DNA from: Nitrospirillum pindoramense
GTDB lineage: Bacteria > Pseudomonadota > Alphaproteobacteria > Azospirillales > Azospirillaceae
Assembly (NCBI RefSeq): GCF_007827955.1
Contig: NZ_VITR01000002.1
Coordinates: 124,001 to 188,000, forward strand
Direction of reading: 5' to 3'
Length of the DNA: 64,000 bases
Each line of letters starts with the position of its first letter. The stretch's first letter is position 1. Positions 8,551-16,821 of the stretch are shown one piece after another. Both the position numbers and the translations under genes were made by a program. The notes under the pieces were generated by a model. It saw only the letters and a program-made list of their open reading frames with translations. It was not told the DNA's origin and did no database searches.

Positions 8551-9375
8551 ATGGATGTCCTCGACACCTCGAAACGGCGGGAGATGGGGGAATTCGTACG
8601 GGCGCAGCGTGAGCGGCTGTCACCAGCGGCCCTGGGCCTGGCGCCCGGCCCCCGCCGCCGCACCCCGGGCCTGCGGCGGGAGGAGTTGGCGCAACTGAGC
8701 GGCGTCAGCGTCACCTGGTATACCTGGATCGAGCAGGGGCGCGACGTCTCCATCTCCCCCGCCGCGCTGACGCGTCTGGCCCAGGCGCTGCGCCTGTCGG
8801 CGGCGGAGCGGGCCTATCTGTTCGATCTGGCCGGCAAGCGCGACCCGGAAGGGGCCGCCGCCGGAGATGACACCCCAGTGCCGTCGGCGCTGGACGCCCT
8901 GGTGCGGAGCCTCCCCCACCCCGCCTATCTGCTGGACCGATGCTGGAATGCCCTGGCCTGGAACGCGGCGGCCGCCCGCCTGTTCACCGGCTGGCTGGTC
9001 CCGCCAGACCCGGGGACCGACCGCAACCAACTGCGCTATCTGTTCCTGAACCCTACCGCCCAGGCCCTGATCCCGGATTGGGTGGAGCGGGCGCGGCGGG
9101 TGGTGGCGGAGTTCCGGGTGGACTACAGCCACCACCTGGACGACCCCGGCATGCGGGCCCTGGTGGCGGACCTCAGCCAGCGCAGCCCCCTGTTCGCCGA
9201 CCTCTGGCACACCCACGCCGTCACCGCCCGCGCCGGTGGCGAACGCGCCTTCCACCACCCGACCGACGGCCCCCTGCGCTATGAGCAGCTGACCTTCGCC
9301 CTGGCCGGGCAGACGGATGTGAAGCTGGTGACTTTGGTGCCCACCGGGACAGCCGCTGGGGCGCCAGCCGGTTGA
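8551..9375 (+). CDS. XRE-family regulator with MmyB-like ligand domain
   Basis: A 274-residue regulator. The N-terminal helix-turn-helix is RTPGLRREELAQLSGVSVTW, then YTWIEQGRDVSISPAALTRLA and ALRLSAAERAYLFDLAG. The C-terminal domain has the MmyB-like ligand-binding signature: LLDRCWNALAWNAAAARLF, NQLRYLFLNP and FRVDYSHHLDDPGMRALV. This family usually controls a divergent metabolic gene, here the methyltransferase, and often itself. ATG 8551 matches the family start; no strong ribosome site is visible. The 3' end abuts the ribbon-helix-helix gene with no base between the two stop codons. The ligand is unknown, but the family domain is thought to bind fatty-acid-like ligands. Confidence 0.88.
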   Translation: MDVLDTSKRREMGEFVRAQRERLSPAALGLAPGPRRRTPGLRREELAQLSGVSVTWYTWIEQGRDVSISPAALTRLAQALRLSAAERAYLFDLAGKRDPEGAAAGDDTPVPSALDALVRSLPHPAYLLDRCWNALAWNAAAARLFTGWLVPPDPGTDRNQLRYLFLNPTAQALIPDWVERARRVVAEFRVDYSHHLDDPGMRALVADLSQRSPLFADLWHTHAVTARAGGERAFHHPTDGPLRYEQLTFALAGQTDVKLVTLVPTGTAAGAPAG

Positions 9376-9591
9376 TCAGGCCGGCATTTGCCCCTTCACC
9401 CACAGCAGCGCCGCGACGCGCAGCGCGCTGGACAGGTTGCCGTCGCGGTTGCCGTCGATCTCCTCCACCAGGGCGTTGATCGACAGGCCGCGGGCCACGG
9501 CCATGTCCTTCAGCGTTTCCCAGAACGGTTCCTCCAGCGTCACGCTGGTGGGGTGGCCGGCGATCAGGACGGAACGCTTGCGCAGGGTCAT
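9376..9591 (-). CDS. Ribbon-helix-helix protein (RHH_4 family)
   Basis: A 71-residue protein. KRSVLIAGHPTSVTLEEPFW is the antiparallel strand, and ETLKDMAVARGLSINALVEEI forms the two helices. SNLSSALRV-like C-terminal residues also match the small alphaproteobacterial RHH_4 family, predicted DNA-binding proteins with no settled function. Its ATG overlaps the end of bioA by four bases (ATGA), so it is the last gene of the leftward bioB-bioA unit. It could regulate biotin genes, but that is only inferred from position. Confidence 0.8.
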   Translation of the reverse strand: MTLRKRSVLIAGHPTSVTLEEPFWETLKDMAVARGLSINALVEEIDGNRDGNLSSALRVAALLWVKGQMPA

Positions 9592-10898
9592 GCGGTGGCT
9601 CGCTGATGCTCGGTCACGGCGTCGACCACGGCCCGGGTGAGGAAGGCCAGGTCATCGGCATCCATGGTAAAGGACGGGGTGAGGTAGACGATGCGGCCGA
9701 AGGGTCGCACCCAGACACCCCGGTCGATCAGGCGCCGCTTCAGGCCGTTCATGTCGGCGATGCGCTCCAGCTCCACCACGCCGATGGCGCCCAGGGTACG
9801 CACGTCGCGGACGCCGGGCAGGTCGCGGCAGGGCTCCAGCCCCGCCGCCAGCCCCTGGGAGATCGCGGCCACCTGGGCCAACCGGGGCTCGCTCTCGAAC
9901 AGATCGAGGGAGGCGTTGGCGGCGGCGCAGGCGAGCGGGTTGGCCATGTAGGTGGGGCCGTGCATCAGGGCCGCCTGGGCGTTGTCCGACCAGAAGGCCT
10001 GGAAAACCCGATCGCTGGCCACGGTGGCGGCCAGGGCCATCGTGCCGCCGGTCAGGGCCTTGGACAGGGTGAGGATGTCCGGCACCACGCCGGCGGCTTC
10101 ACACGCGACCATCGTGCCGGTGCGGCCGAAGCCGGTGAAAATCTCATCGAAGATCAGCAGCAGGCCGTGGCGGTCGGCGGCGGCGCGCAAGGTGCGCAGC
10201 ACCTGGGCGTCATGGAACAGCATGCCGCCCGCCCCCTGCACCAGCGGTTCCACCAGGATGGCGGACAGGGTGGGGGCATGGGCGGCCAGGTCACGCTCAA
10301 ACCGCGCCGTGCTCTCCTCATCCACCGGCAGGTCCAGGATGAGGTGTTCGGGCAGCAAGCCGGCGAACAGGCTGTGCATGCCCTCCTCCGGATCGCACAC
10401 CGCCATGGTGGCGATGGTGTCGCCGTGATAGCCGCCGCGGAAAGCCGCCAGCTTGGTGCGGCCGGGCACGCCCCGGTTCAGCCAATACTGCGTCGCCATC
10501 TTCATGGCGATCTCGACGGAGACGGAGCCGCTGTCGCAGAAGAACACTCGGGTCAGGTCGCCGGGCAGCATCGCCGCCAGGCGGGCCGCCAGGGTGTAGG
10601 CCGGTTCATGCGCCAGGCCGCCGAACATGACGTGCGGCATGCGCGCCATCTGTTCGGCCACCTTTTCCCGGATGTGGGGGTGGTTGTAGCCGTGGCAGGC
10701 CGTCCACCAGCTGGCCACCCCATCCACCAGCTGCCGGCCATCGGCCAGGGTAAGGCGCACCCCTTCCGTCGCCACCACGGGCAGGGGCGGCAAGGCCGTC
10801 TTCATCTGGGTGTAGGGCAGCCAGATGTGCCGGCCGCCCTGTTCATACCAGTCGTTCCGGCTTTCATTCCGGACAGGAAACGATTCAGGACCGGCCAT
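9588..10898 (-). CDS. bioA: Adenosylmethionine-8-amino-7-oxononanoate aminotransferase
   Basis: A 436-residue class-III PLP aminotransferase that transfers an amino group from SAM to KAPA, giving DAPA in biotin synthesis. HIWLPYTQMK is the BioA-specific N-terminal motif, with VASWWTACHGYNHPHI, AFRGGYHGDTIATM, IFDEIFTGFGRTGTM and the PLP-lysine motif LSKALTGGTMALAATV. The end RGVWVRPFGRIVYLTPSF is typical. ATG 10898 lies two bases after the bioB stop. An ATG at 10913 inside bioB would add five residues. Confidence 0.95.
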   Translation of the reverse strand: MAGPESFPVRNESRNDWYEQGGRHIWLPYTQMKTALPPLPVVATEGVRLTLADGRQLVDGVASWWTACHGYNHPHIREKVAEQMARMPHVMFGGLAHEPAYTLAARLAAMLPGDLTRVFFCDSGSVSVEIAMKMATQYWLNRGVPGRTKLAAFRGGYHGDTIATMAVCDPEEGMHSLFAGLLPEHLILDLPVDEESTARFERDLAAHAPTLSAILVEPLVQGAGGMLFHDAQVLRTLRAAADRHGLLLIFDEIFTGFGRTGTMVACEAAGVVPDILTLSKALTGGTMALAATVASDRVFQAFWSDNAQAALMHGPTYMANPLACAAANASLDLFESEPRLAQVAAISQGLAAGLEPCRDLPGVRDVRTLGAIGVVELERIADMNGLKRRLIDRGVWVRPFGRIVYLTPSFTMDADDLAFLTRAVVDAVTEHQRATA

Positions 10899-10900
10899 GA

Positions 10901-12007
10901 TCAGTGGCCGCACGCCCCGGAGCAGCCCCCCTCGCCAGGGTGGGCATGGTCCTCGTCGGCATGGTCCTCGGGGGCGCAGCCCTCTTCCACCACGTCCATG
11001 GAGGTCATGCCCAGGCGGGCCAGCAACTGCTTGTCATGATCGGCCACCGGGTTGGCGGTGGTCAGCAGCTTCGGCCCGTAGAAGATGGAGTTGGCGCCGG
11101 CCAGGAAGCATAGGGCCTGGGTCTCGTCGCTCATGCCCTCGCGGCCGGCGGACAGGCGGACCATGGAGGCCGGCATGGTGATGCGGGCCACAGCGATGGT
11201 GCGCACGAACTCGATGGGGTCCAGGGCGGCCTCGCCATCCAGCGGCGTGCCGTCCACCTGCACCAGCATGTTGATGGGCACGCTCTCGGGGTGCTGCGGC
11301 AGGGTGGCCAGGGTGTGGATCATACCGACGCGGTCCGTCAGATCCTCGCCCATGCCAACGATGCCGCCGCAGCAGACGTTGATGCCGGCCTCGCGCACGT
11401 TGGCCAGGGTGTCCAGCCGGTCCTGATAGGTGCGGGTGGTGATGATGTTGCCGTAGAACTCGGGCGAGGTGTCGAGGTTGTGGTTGTAGTAGTCCAGCCC
11501 CGCCTCCTTCAGGCGCAGGGCCTGGCCGGAGTTCAGCATGCCCAGGGTGACGCAGGTCTCCATGCCCAGGGCCTTCACGCCCTCGACCATGGCGCAGACC
11601 GACTCCAGGTCCTGGTCCTTGGGGCTGCGCCAGGCGGCGCCCATGCAGAAGCGGCTGGCTCCCGCGTCCTTGGCGGCCTTGGCCTCCGCCAGCACCTTCT
11701 GGACCTCCATCAGCTTCGACGCCTTCAGGCCCGTCTCATGGTGCGCGCTCTGCGGACAGTAGGCGCAATCCTCGGGGCAGCCGCCGGTCTTGATGGACAG
11801 CAGGGTGGAAATCTGGACCTGGGTGGGATCGAAACGGCGGCGGTGGACGGCGGCCGCCCGGAACACCAGCTCGGTGAAGGGCAGGTCGAACAGCGCCTGA
11901 ATCTCGGCGCGCGTCCAGTCGGTGCGCACGTCGTCGCTCTCCAGAACCGGGGTGCCCCTATTGTCTGTAAAGGCGGCGGCGGGGCGGCTGATGTCGATAG
12001 CGGTCAC
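10901..12007 (-). CDS. bioB: Biotin synthase
   Basis: A 368-residue radical-SAM enzyme that inserts sulfur into dethiobiotin. The CxxxCxxC motif is [68 protein letters not shown] and the SNSIFYG-like [15 protein letters not shown] (second cluster region) are all present. The likely start is GTG 12007, which has AAGGAAA upstream; ATG 12052 is in frame but lacks a ribosome site. The C-terminus extends past the usual end with about 25 residues rich in His, Asp/Glu and Cys ([16 protein letters not shown] then GGCSGACGH), which looks metal-binding. Confidence 0.94.
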   Translation of the reverse strand: MTAIDISRPAAAFTDNRGTPVLESDDVRTDWTRAEIQALFDLPFTELVFRAAAVHRRRFDPTQVQISTLLSIKTGGCPEDCAYCPQSAHHETGLKASKLMEVQKVLAEAKAAKDAGASRFCMGAAWRSPKDQDLESVCAMVEGVKALGMETCVTLGMLNSGQALRLKEAGLDYYNHNLDTSPEFYGNIITTRTYQDRLDTLANVREAGINVCCGGIVGMGEDLTDRVGMIHTLATLPQHPESVPINMLVQVDGTPLDGEAALDPIEFVRTIAVARITMPASMVRLSAGREGMSDETQALCFLAGANSIFYGPKLLTTANPVADHDKQLLARLGMTSMDVVEEGCAPEDHADEDHAHPGEGGCSGACGH

Positions 12008-12184
12008 GGGTGCGTTTCCTTGGGGAATACCGGGGGCCGGGCCGAAGCTCAAGGCCTGCCCGCACCTAACGGCAGCGGCGGAGACCGGTCAAGAAAAACC
12101 GGGGCGGCGCCTGCTGCCGGGGGATCTCGGGGAAACTTGGTGAGAGCCGACATGCCGTGCGCGACAGATGATTGCGCGACAGCG

Positions 12185-12328
12185 CTAGACCAGCGCCTTG
12201 AACACCGTTTCAAGAATTGAGATCAGGATCTGGCCGACGATCTCGAACAGCCAGGACCAATTGTTCAGGCGGTCCGCCAACCGGGACTCTTCCTCAGCCA
12301 AAGGTGACCCCTTTTCACGCCCGCGCAT
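12185..12328 (-). CDS. Possible small membrane peptide
   Basis: A 47-codon frame in the bioB-bioF spacer. The first half is charged (EEESRLADRLNN) and the second is a hydrophobic helix, WLFEIVGQILISILETVF. ATG 12328 lacks a ribosome site, but a TTG at 12301 follows AAAAGGGG and would give 38 residues. The charge-then-helix layout is typical of real single-span peptides. There is no family match, and it is not clearly related to the peptides at 50.7-52.8 kb. Confidence 0.3.
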   Translation of the reverse strand: MRGREKGSPLAEEESRLADRLNNWSWLFEIVGQILISILETVFKALV

Positions 12329-12463
12329 CAAAACAGGGTGAGCAACAGACCAAGCGCATCCGTAGGCTGAGATGGACACGGAATTTGACGCCCGCAACCC
12401 AGGCGCCGCACTTTCGCACGCGTATCGCGGACTCTTGCGGCTAAGCTCCGGCCGACTTCTTCA

Positions 12464-13660
12464 ATGAATGGCGCGCCCATGCAGTCCCTGACCGACTTCG
12501 CCGAGGCCAAGCTGGCCGAGATGGACGACGCCTCGCTGCGCCGCCGGCTGGTGGACAGCGACCGCAATGGCGAGGGCGGTCTGTGGATCACCCGTGGCGG
12601 CCGGCGCCTGCTGTCCTTCTCCTGCAACGACTACCTGAACCTGGCCCACGACCCCCGGGTGAAGGTGGCCGCGGTGGCGGCGGTGGAGCGGTACGGCGTG
12701 GGGGCCGCCGCCTCACGCCTCGTCACCGGCAACCACCCGCTCTACACCGTGCTGGAGCAGAAACTGGCCGCGCTGAAGGGGACGGAGGCGGCGTGCGTCT
12801 TCGGCTCCGGCTATCTCGCCAACGCCGGCATCATCCCCACCTTCGTGGGCCCTAAGGATCTGGTGGTGGTGGATGAACTGGCGCACGCCTGCATCTGGGC
12901 CGGCGCCAAGCTGTCCGGCGCCACGCTGCGCATCTTCCGCCATAACGATGTGGACCATGCCGCCCAGGTGCTGGGCACCTACCGGCCGCGCCATGGCCGC
13001 GCCCTGCTGGTGACGGATGGCGTCTTTTCCATGGACGGGGATCTGGCCCCCCTGCCCGCCCTGGCCAGCCTGTGCGCGCAGCATGACACCTGGCTGATGA
13101 CCGACGACGCCCATGGCATCGGTGTGCTGGCCCAGGGCCGGGGTTCCAGCTTCGCCTTTGGCGACAAGCCGCTGGTGCCGCTGCAGATGGGCACCTTGAG
13201 CAAGGCGGTGGGCGGCTATGGCGGCTATCTCTGCGCGTCCCAGGCGGTTATCGACCTGGTGAAGACGCGCGCCCGTACCCTGATCTATTCCACCGGCCTG
13301 CCGCCCGCCACGGTGGCCGGCGCCATCGCGTCGCTGGACATCATCCAGGGTGACCCCGACCTGTGCGCCCTGCCCGTGGCCAAGGCCCGTCGGTTCACCG
13401 CCCTCTTGAACCTGCCCGCCGCCGAAAGCCCCATCGTGCCCATCGTGCTGGGCGGCGCCGAGGTGACCTTGCGGGCCCAGCGCCTGCTGGAGGAAGAGGG
13501 CCTGCTGGTCACCGCCATCCGCCCGCCCACCGTGCCGGCCGGTACCGCCCGTCTGCGCGTCACCTTCACCGCCCACACGCCGGATGCGGAGATCGAGCGC
13601 CTGGCCGGCCTGATCCGCGACCGCATCCTGCCGCTCAAAAGTGTCGAGAGCCCCGAATGA
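12464..13660 (+). CDS. bioF: 8-amino-7-oxononanoate synthase
   Basis: A 398-residue alpha-oxoamine synthase that condenses pimeloyl-ACP/CoA with alanine to make KAPA. LLSFSCNDYLNLAHDPRV, GVGAAASRLVTGNHPLYTVLE, FGSGYLANAG, LVTDGVFSMDGDLAPL, WLMTDDAHGIGVLAQGRGS and the PLP-lysine motif MGTLSKAVGGYGGYL are diagnostic. An in-frame ATG at 12479 fits the family equally well and neither start has a strong ribosome site. It is divergent from bioB and overlaps bioD by four bases. Confidence 0.94.
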   Translation: MNGAPMQSLTDFAEAKLAEMDDASLRRRLVDSDRNGEGGLWITRGGRRLLSFSCNDYLNLAHDPRVKVAAVAAVERYGVGAAASRLVTGNHPLYTVLEQKLAALKGTEAACVFGSGYLANAGIIPTFVGPKDLVVVDELAHACIWAGAKLSGATLRIFRHNDVDHAAQVLGTYRPRHGRALLVTDGVFSMDGDLAPLPALASLCAQHDTWLMTDDAHGIGVLAQGRGSSFAFGDKPLVPLQMGTLSKAVGGYGGYLCASQAVIDLVKTRARTLIYSTGLPPATVAGAIASLDIIQGDPDLCALPVAKARRFTALLNLPAAESPIVPIVLGGAEVTLRAQRLLEEEGLLVTAIRPPTVPAGTARLRVTFTAHTPDAEIERLAGLIRDRILPLKSVESPE

Positions 13661-14355
13661 CCGTCCCCGCCTTTTTCGTCACCGCCACCGGCACCGACAT
13701 CGGCAAGACCTTCGTCACAGCCGGCCTGGTGCGCCGCCTGCGCGCCAAGGGCATCGCCGCCACCGCCCTGAAGCCCGTGGTCAGCGGCATCGATGTGGAC
13801 GACGCCTCCAGCCTGGCCGCCAGCGACCCCGCGCAGTTGCTGGCCGCCATGGGCCGGCCGGTGACGCCAGCCGAGGTGGCGCGCATCAGCCCGCACCGCT
13901 ACGCCGCGCCGCTCTCGCCCGACATGGCGGCGGCGCGCGAGGGCCGGCCCCTGGACGTGGACGGCATGATCGAATGGTGCCGGGAAAAGGCGGCCTTCGC
14001 CGCAGCGCCTTTGTTCGTGGAGGGTGTCGGCGGCGCCATGGTGCCGCTGGACGACAACCGCACGGTGCTGGACTGGATGGTGGCGCTGGACCTGCCCCTG
14101 CTGCTGGTCACCGGCAGCTATCTCGGCACCCTCAGCCACACCCTGACCGCCCTGGACGTGCTGGCCCGCCGGGGGTTGCGGGTCGCCGCCATCGCCGTCA
14201 GCGCCACCCCCGGCGCCACCGTGCCCCTGGCCGAGACGCTCACCACCCTCGCCCGCTTCGCCCCCGGCATCCCCCTGACGGCGATACCGAGGGTGGAACG
14301 GGTGGAAGAGGCTGACACGGCGTTCGACGCGCTGCTGGCGGCGCTGGGCCTGTAA
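13657..14355 (+). CDS. bioD: Dethiobiotin synthetase
   Basis: A 232-residue ATP-dependent carboxylase that closes the ureido ring of dethiobiotin. The P-loop is VTATGTDIGKTFVTAGL, followed by ALKPVVSGI (substrate Lys), LFVEGVGGAMVPLDDNRT, LLLVTGSYLGTLSHTL and AIAVSATPG. ATG 13657 overlaps the bioF stop (ATGA), so translation is probably coupled. Together with bioF, bioA and bioB it supplies all four late biotin steps; no bioC/bioH or pimeloyl-forming gene is in the window. Confidence 0.94.
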   Translation: MTVPAFFVTATGTDIGKTFVTAGLVRRLRAKGIAATALKPVVSGIDVDDASSLAASDPAQLLAAMGRPVTPAEVARISPHRYAAPLSPDMAAAREGRPLDVDGMIEWCREKAAFAAAPLFVEGVGGAMVPLDDNRTVLDWMVALDLPLLLVTGSYLGTLSHTLTALDVLARRGLRVAAIAVSATPGATVPLAETLTTLARFAPGIPLTAIPRVERVEEADTAFDALLAALGL

Positions 14356-14357
14356 AA

Positions 14358-14765
14358 TCAGGCGCGCTTGCGGGCAGCGTCGCGCAAGGTCATGGAAGAG
14401 ATATAGCCGGAACGGGTTTCACCCGCCGCTTTGGCCAGGACATCCAGGCGGCGCAGAATCCGGCGCGGCAAGGTGATGTTCACCCGCTCCACCTTGTCGT
14501 CCAGCACGGCGGGATCTACCTCGATCATGGCGAAGATCCAGCCGACATAGTCGGGGTTGGCCCGCAGCGCCTCCAGAGGGGAGGCCGATGGAACGGAGCC
14601 GCCTTCATCCAGGGTGGCGTCCAGCCAAGCGGCGGCCGCTTCCTCCGCCGCCTTCAGCGCCTCATCCAGCGTATCGCCAGCGGAGAAACAGCCCGGCAAA
14701 TCGGGAACAACCACGCCATAGGCGGTGGCCTCGTCTCCCGGCTCAATTACTACGGGATACCGCAT
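14358..14765 (-). CDS. hicB: HicB-like antitoxin
   Basis: A 135-residue antitoxin. The N-terminal HicB fold is MRYPVVIEPGDEATAYGVVV with PDLPGCFSAGDTLDEALKAA. The C-terminus is a ribbon-helix-helix DNA-binding segment, RVNITLPRRILRRLDVLAKA followed by GETRSGYISSMTLRDA. ATG 14765 has GGAGG at ideal spacing; an ATG at 14777 is in frame. It follows hicA in the toxin-first order usual for HicAB, with 21 bases between. It should block HicA and repress the promoter at 14967-15000. Confidence 0.92.
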   Translation of the reverse strand: MRYPVVIEPGDEATAYGVVVPDLPGCFSAGDTLDEALKAAEEAAAAWLDATLDEGGSVPSASPLEALRANPDYVGWIFAMIEVDPAVLDDKVERVNITLPRRILRRLDVLAKAAGETRSGYISSMTLRDAARKRA

Positions 14766-14786
14766 TCCGTCCTCCATCGCGCGCCC

Positions 14787-14966
14787 TCATAATCCCGCCT
14801 GCTTGCGGATGGCGGCGACCAAGCCCATGCCCAAATCCTTCTTGGGATGAGGGACCACCAGAGTACCGGGGCGATGCGGATGCTTGAAGACATGGTGCGA
14901 ATCGCGCACACGATCCAGAATCCAACCTACCGCTTGAAGTTCCCGGATAAGGTCGACGCTTTTCAT
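14787..14966 (-). CDS. hicA: HicA-like mRNA interferase toxin
   Basis: A 59-residue double-stranded-RNA-binding-fold toxin that cleaves mRNA in translation-arresting HicAB modules. MKSVDLIRELQAVGWILDRV, RDSHHVFKHP (catalytic His) and VPHPKKDLGMGLVAAIRKQA are the expected motifs. Most relatives end with GT or GL before the last helix. The frame is open upstream to 14981, but ATG 14966 gives the family start. No ribosome site precedes it, because a palindrome and predicted -10 box abut the ATG; a leaderless message is likely. Confidence 0.9.
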   Translation of the reverse strand: MKSVDLIRELQAVGWILDRVRDSHHVFKHPHRPGTLVVPHPKKDLGMGLVAAIRKQAGL

Positions 14967-15000
14967 GTGTATGATACACACTGACCAGAGGGTAGGGCAA
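14967..15000 (-). promoter_or_regulatory. hicAB promoter with overlapping operator
   Basis: On the minus strand, TTGCCC (14995-15000), an 18-base spacer and TATCAT (14971-14976) form a sigma-70-like promoter. The -10 lies inside the dyad GTGTAT-N-ATACAC (14967-14979), which touches the hicA ATG. Transcription would begin at about the A of the ATG. HicB is the obvious candidate to bind this dyad. Confidence 0.5.
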
Positions 15001-15024
15001 GGGAAACGCCAAAGAGGTTCAGCC

Positions 15025-15255
15025 TCAGCTCAGCGCCGTCTCCGCCCTGATCTCACGGATCAGGTTTTCCATGCGACGCAGCAGGGCCTCGGCCACCCTG
15101 AGCGGCACCACCACCACATCGTCCTCGGCGTCGAAACCGCCCTGGCGGCGGATGACGATTTCATCGCGGGGGTTGGCGTAGACCGCCACGGCGGTGGCCA
15201 TGTCAGCCACGATGCTCGTCTGGTCCAGATGCCCCCATTGAAACGCGCCGGCCAT
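15025..15255 (-). CDS. Uncharacterised small protein
   Basis: A 76-residue protein I do not recognise. It has a beta-rich N-terminal half (AVAVYANPRDEIVIRRQG) followed by an acidic turn, VVVVPLRVAEALL, and a charged C-terminal helix RRMENLIREIRAET. ATG 15255 has GGAGGA at good spacing; ATGs at 15267 and 15276 are in frame but lack a site. It lies between hicA and fumC, transcribed leftward. Codon use is like its neighbours, so it looks genuine. Confidence 0.6.
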   Translation of the reverse strand: MAGAFQWGHLDQTSIVADMATAVAVYANPRDEIVIRRQGGFDAEDDVVVVPLRVAEALLRRMENLIREIRAETALS

Positions 15256-15324
15256 ATCGTCCTCCATCGCTGACATTGCGAAAGAACAAACTAGGAACGA
15301 TCAAGGCACAGAACAGGAATTCAG

Positions 15325-15350
15325 GCAAGGGGAATTTTGTGTCCCCTTGC
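15325..15350 (-). terminator. Hairpin after fumC, weak terminator
   Basis: GCAAGGGG (15325-15332) pairs with CCCCTTGC (15343-15350) around a 10-base loop. There is no U-tract on either strand, so it may only stabilise the fumC message end. Confidence 0.35.
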
Positions 15351-15363
15351 CCGCATCTCTGGA

Positions 15364-16770
15364 TCAGCTGGGATGGATCATGTCCTCCGGCCTCACCCAG
15401 GCGTCGAACTCCGCCTCGGTCAGGAAGCCCAGGGCCAGGCCGGCGGCCTTCAAGGTGGTGCCCTCGGCGTGGGCCTTCTTGGCGATCTTGGCCGCCTTGT
15501 CATAGCCGATGTGCGGGTTCAGGGCGGTCACCAGCATCAGGCTTTCATGCAGCGACTTGGCGATGCGGTCCTCGTTGGCCGTGATGCCCACCACGCAATT
15601 GTCGGTGAAACTGACGGCGGCGTCGGCCAGCAGGCGGATGGACTCCGCCACGTTGTGGATGATGACGGGCTTGAAGACGTTCAGCTCGAAATGGCCGGTG
15701 GCGCCCGCGATGGTGACGGTGGTGTGGTTGCCCATCACCTGGGCGCACACCATGGTCATGGCCTCCGACTGCGTCGGGTTCACCTTGCCCGGCATGATGG
15801 AACTGCCGGGCTCGTTCTCCGGCAGGCTCAACTCACCGATGCCGCAGCGCGGGCCGGAGCCCAGCAGGCGGATGTCGTTCGCCACCTTCATGAGCGACAC
15901 CGCCAGCGTGTTCAGCACGCCCGACACCTCCACCAGGCTGTCGTGGGTCGCCAGCGCCTCGAACTTGTTGGGGGCGGTGACGAAGGGCAGGCCGGTGAGG
16001 TCCGCCACCTCGGCGGCGAAGGCGGCGTCGAAGCCCTTCCGAGCGTTCAGGCCGGTGCCCACGGCCGTGCCGCCCTGGGCCAGGCGCAGCAGCGCCGGCA
16101 GCGCCGCCTTCACCCGTTCCACCCCATAGGCCAGCTGCTGGGCGTAGCCGGAGAATTCCTGGCCCAGGGTCAAGGGCGTGGCGTCCTGCAGGTGGGTGCG
16201 GCCGATCTTGACGATGGCCTTGAACGCGTCGGCCTTGGCGGCCAGGGCGTCGCGCAGATGCTCCAGCGCTGGCACCAGGGTGCGGTGCAGTTCGACCGCC
16301 GCGGCGATGTGCATGGCGGTGGGGAAGCTGTCGTTGGATGACTGGCCCCGGTTCACATGGTCGTTGGGATGCACCGGCTTTTTCGAGCCCATCTCCCCGC
16401 CCAGCAATTCGATGGCGCGGTTGGAGATGACCTCGTTGGCGTTCATGTTGCTCTGGGTGCCGGAGCCGGTCTGCCAGACCACCAGGGGGAAGTGGTCGTC
16501 CCACGTGCCGGCCGCCACCTCCGCCGCCGCCTGGATGATGGCGCGGCCCAGCGCCTCATCCAGTTCGCCCAGCTTCACGTTCGCCTGGGCCGCCGCCTGC
16601 TTCTGGATGCCCAGGGCGTGGATCAGGGCCGGGGGCATGCGATGCCCCCCGATCTTGAAGTTGCCCAGGGATCGCTGGGTCTGGGCGCCCCAGTAGCGGT
16701 CGGCGGGAACCTCCAGCGGGCCGAAGCTGTCGGTTTCGGTGCGGAAACCTTGGGGCGATGGGGCGGTCAT
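15364..16770 (-). CDS. fumC: Fumarate hydratase, class II
   Basis: A 468-residue fumarase of the iron-independent class, interconverting fumarate and malate in the TCA cycle. The N-terminus carries [39 protein letters not shown], the catalytic His region [37 protein letters not shown] and the superfamily signature [13 protein letters not shown] are intact. GGAGG precedes ATG 16770. It is a single gene; a 19-base snapback (15325-15350) lies just beyond its stop. Confidence 0.96.
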   Translation of the reverse strand: MTAPSPQGFRTETDSFGPLEVPADRYWGAQTQRSLGNFKIGGHRMPPALIHALGIQKQAAAQANVKLGELDEALGRAIIQAAAEVAAGTWDDHFPLVVWQTGSGTQSNMNANEVISNRAIELLGGEMGSKKPVHPNDHVNRGQSSNDSFPTAMHIAAAVELHRTLVPALEHLRDALAAKADAFKAIVKIGRTHLQDATPLTLGQEFSGYAQQLAYGVERVKAALPALLRLAQGGTAVGTGLNARKGFDAAFAAEVADLTGLPFVTAPNKFEALATHDSLVEVSGVLNTLAVSLMKVANDIRLLGSGPRCGIGELSLPENEPGSSIMPGKVNPTQSEAMTMVCAQVMGNHTTVTIAGATGHFELNVFKPVIIHNVAESIRLLADAAVSFTDNCVVGITANEDRIAKSLHESLMLVTALNPHIGYDKAAKIAKKAHAEGTTLKAAGLALGFLTEAEFDAWVRPEDMIHPS

Positions 16771-16821
16771 GGGATTGATCCTCCAGGCTGTGGGACGCCG
16801 AGCTTACCCCGGCGCCCGATG

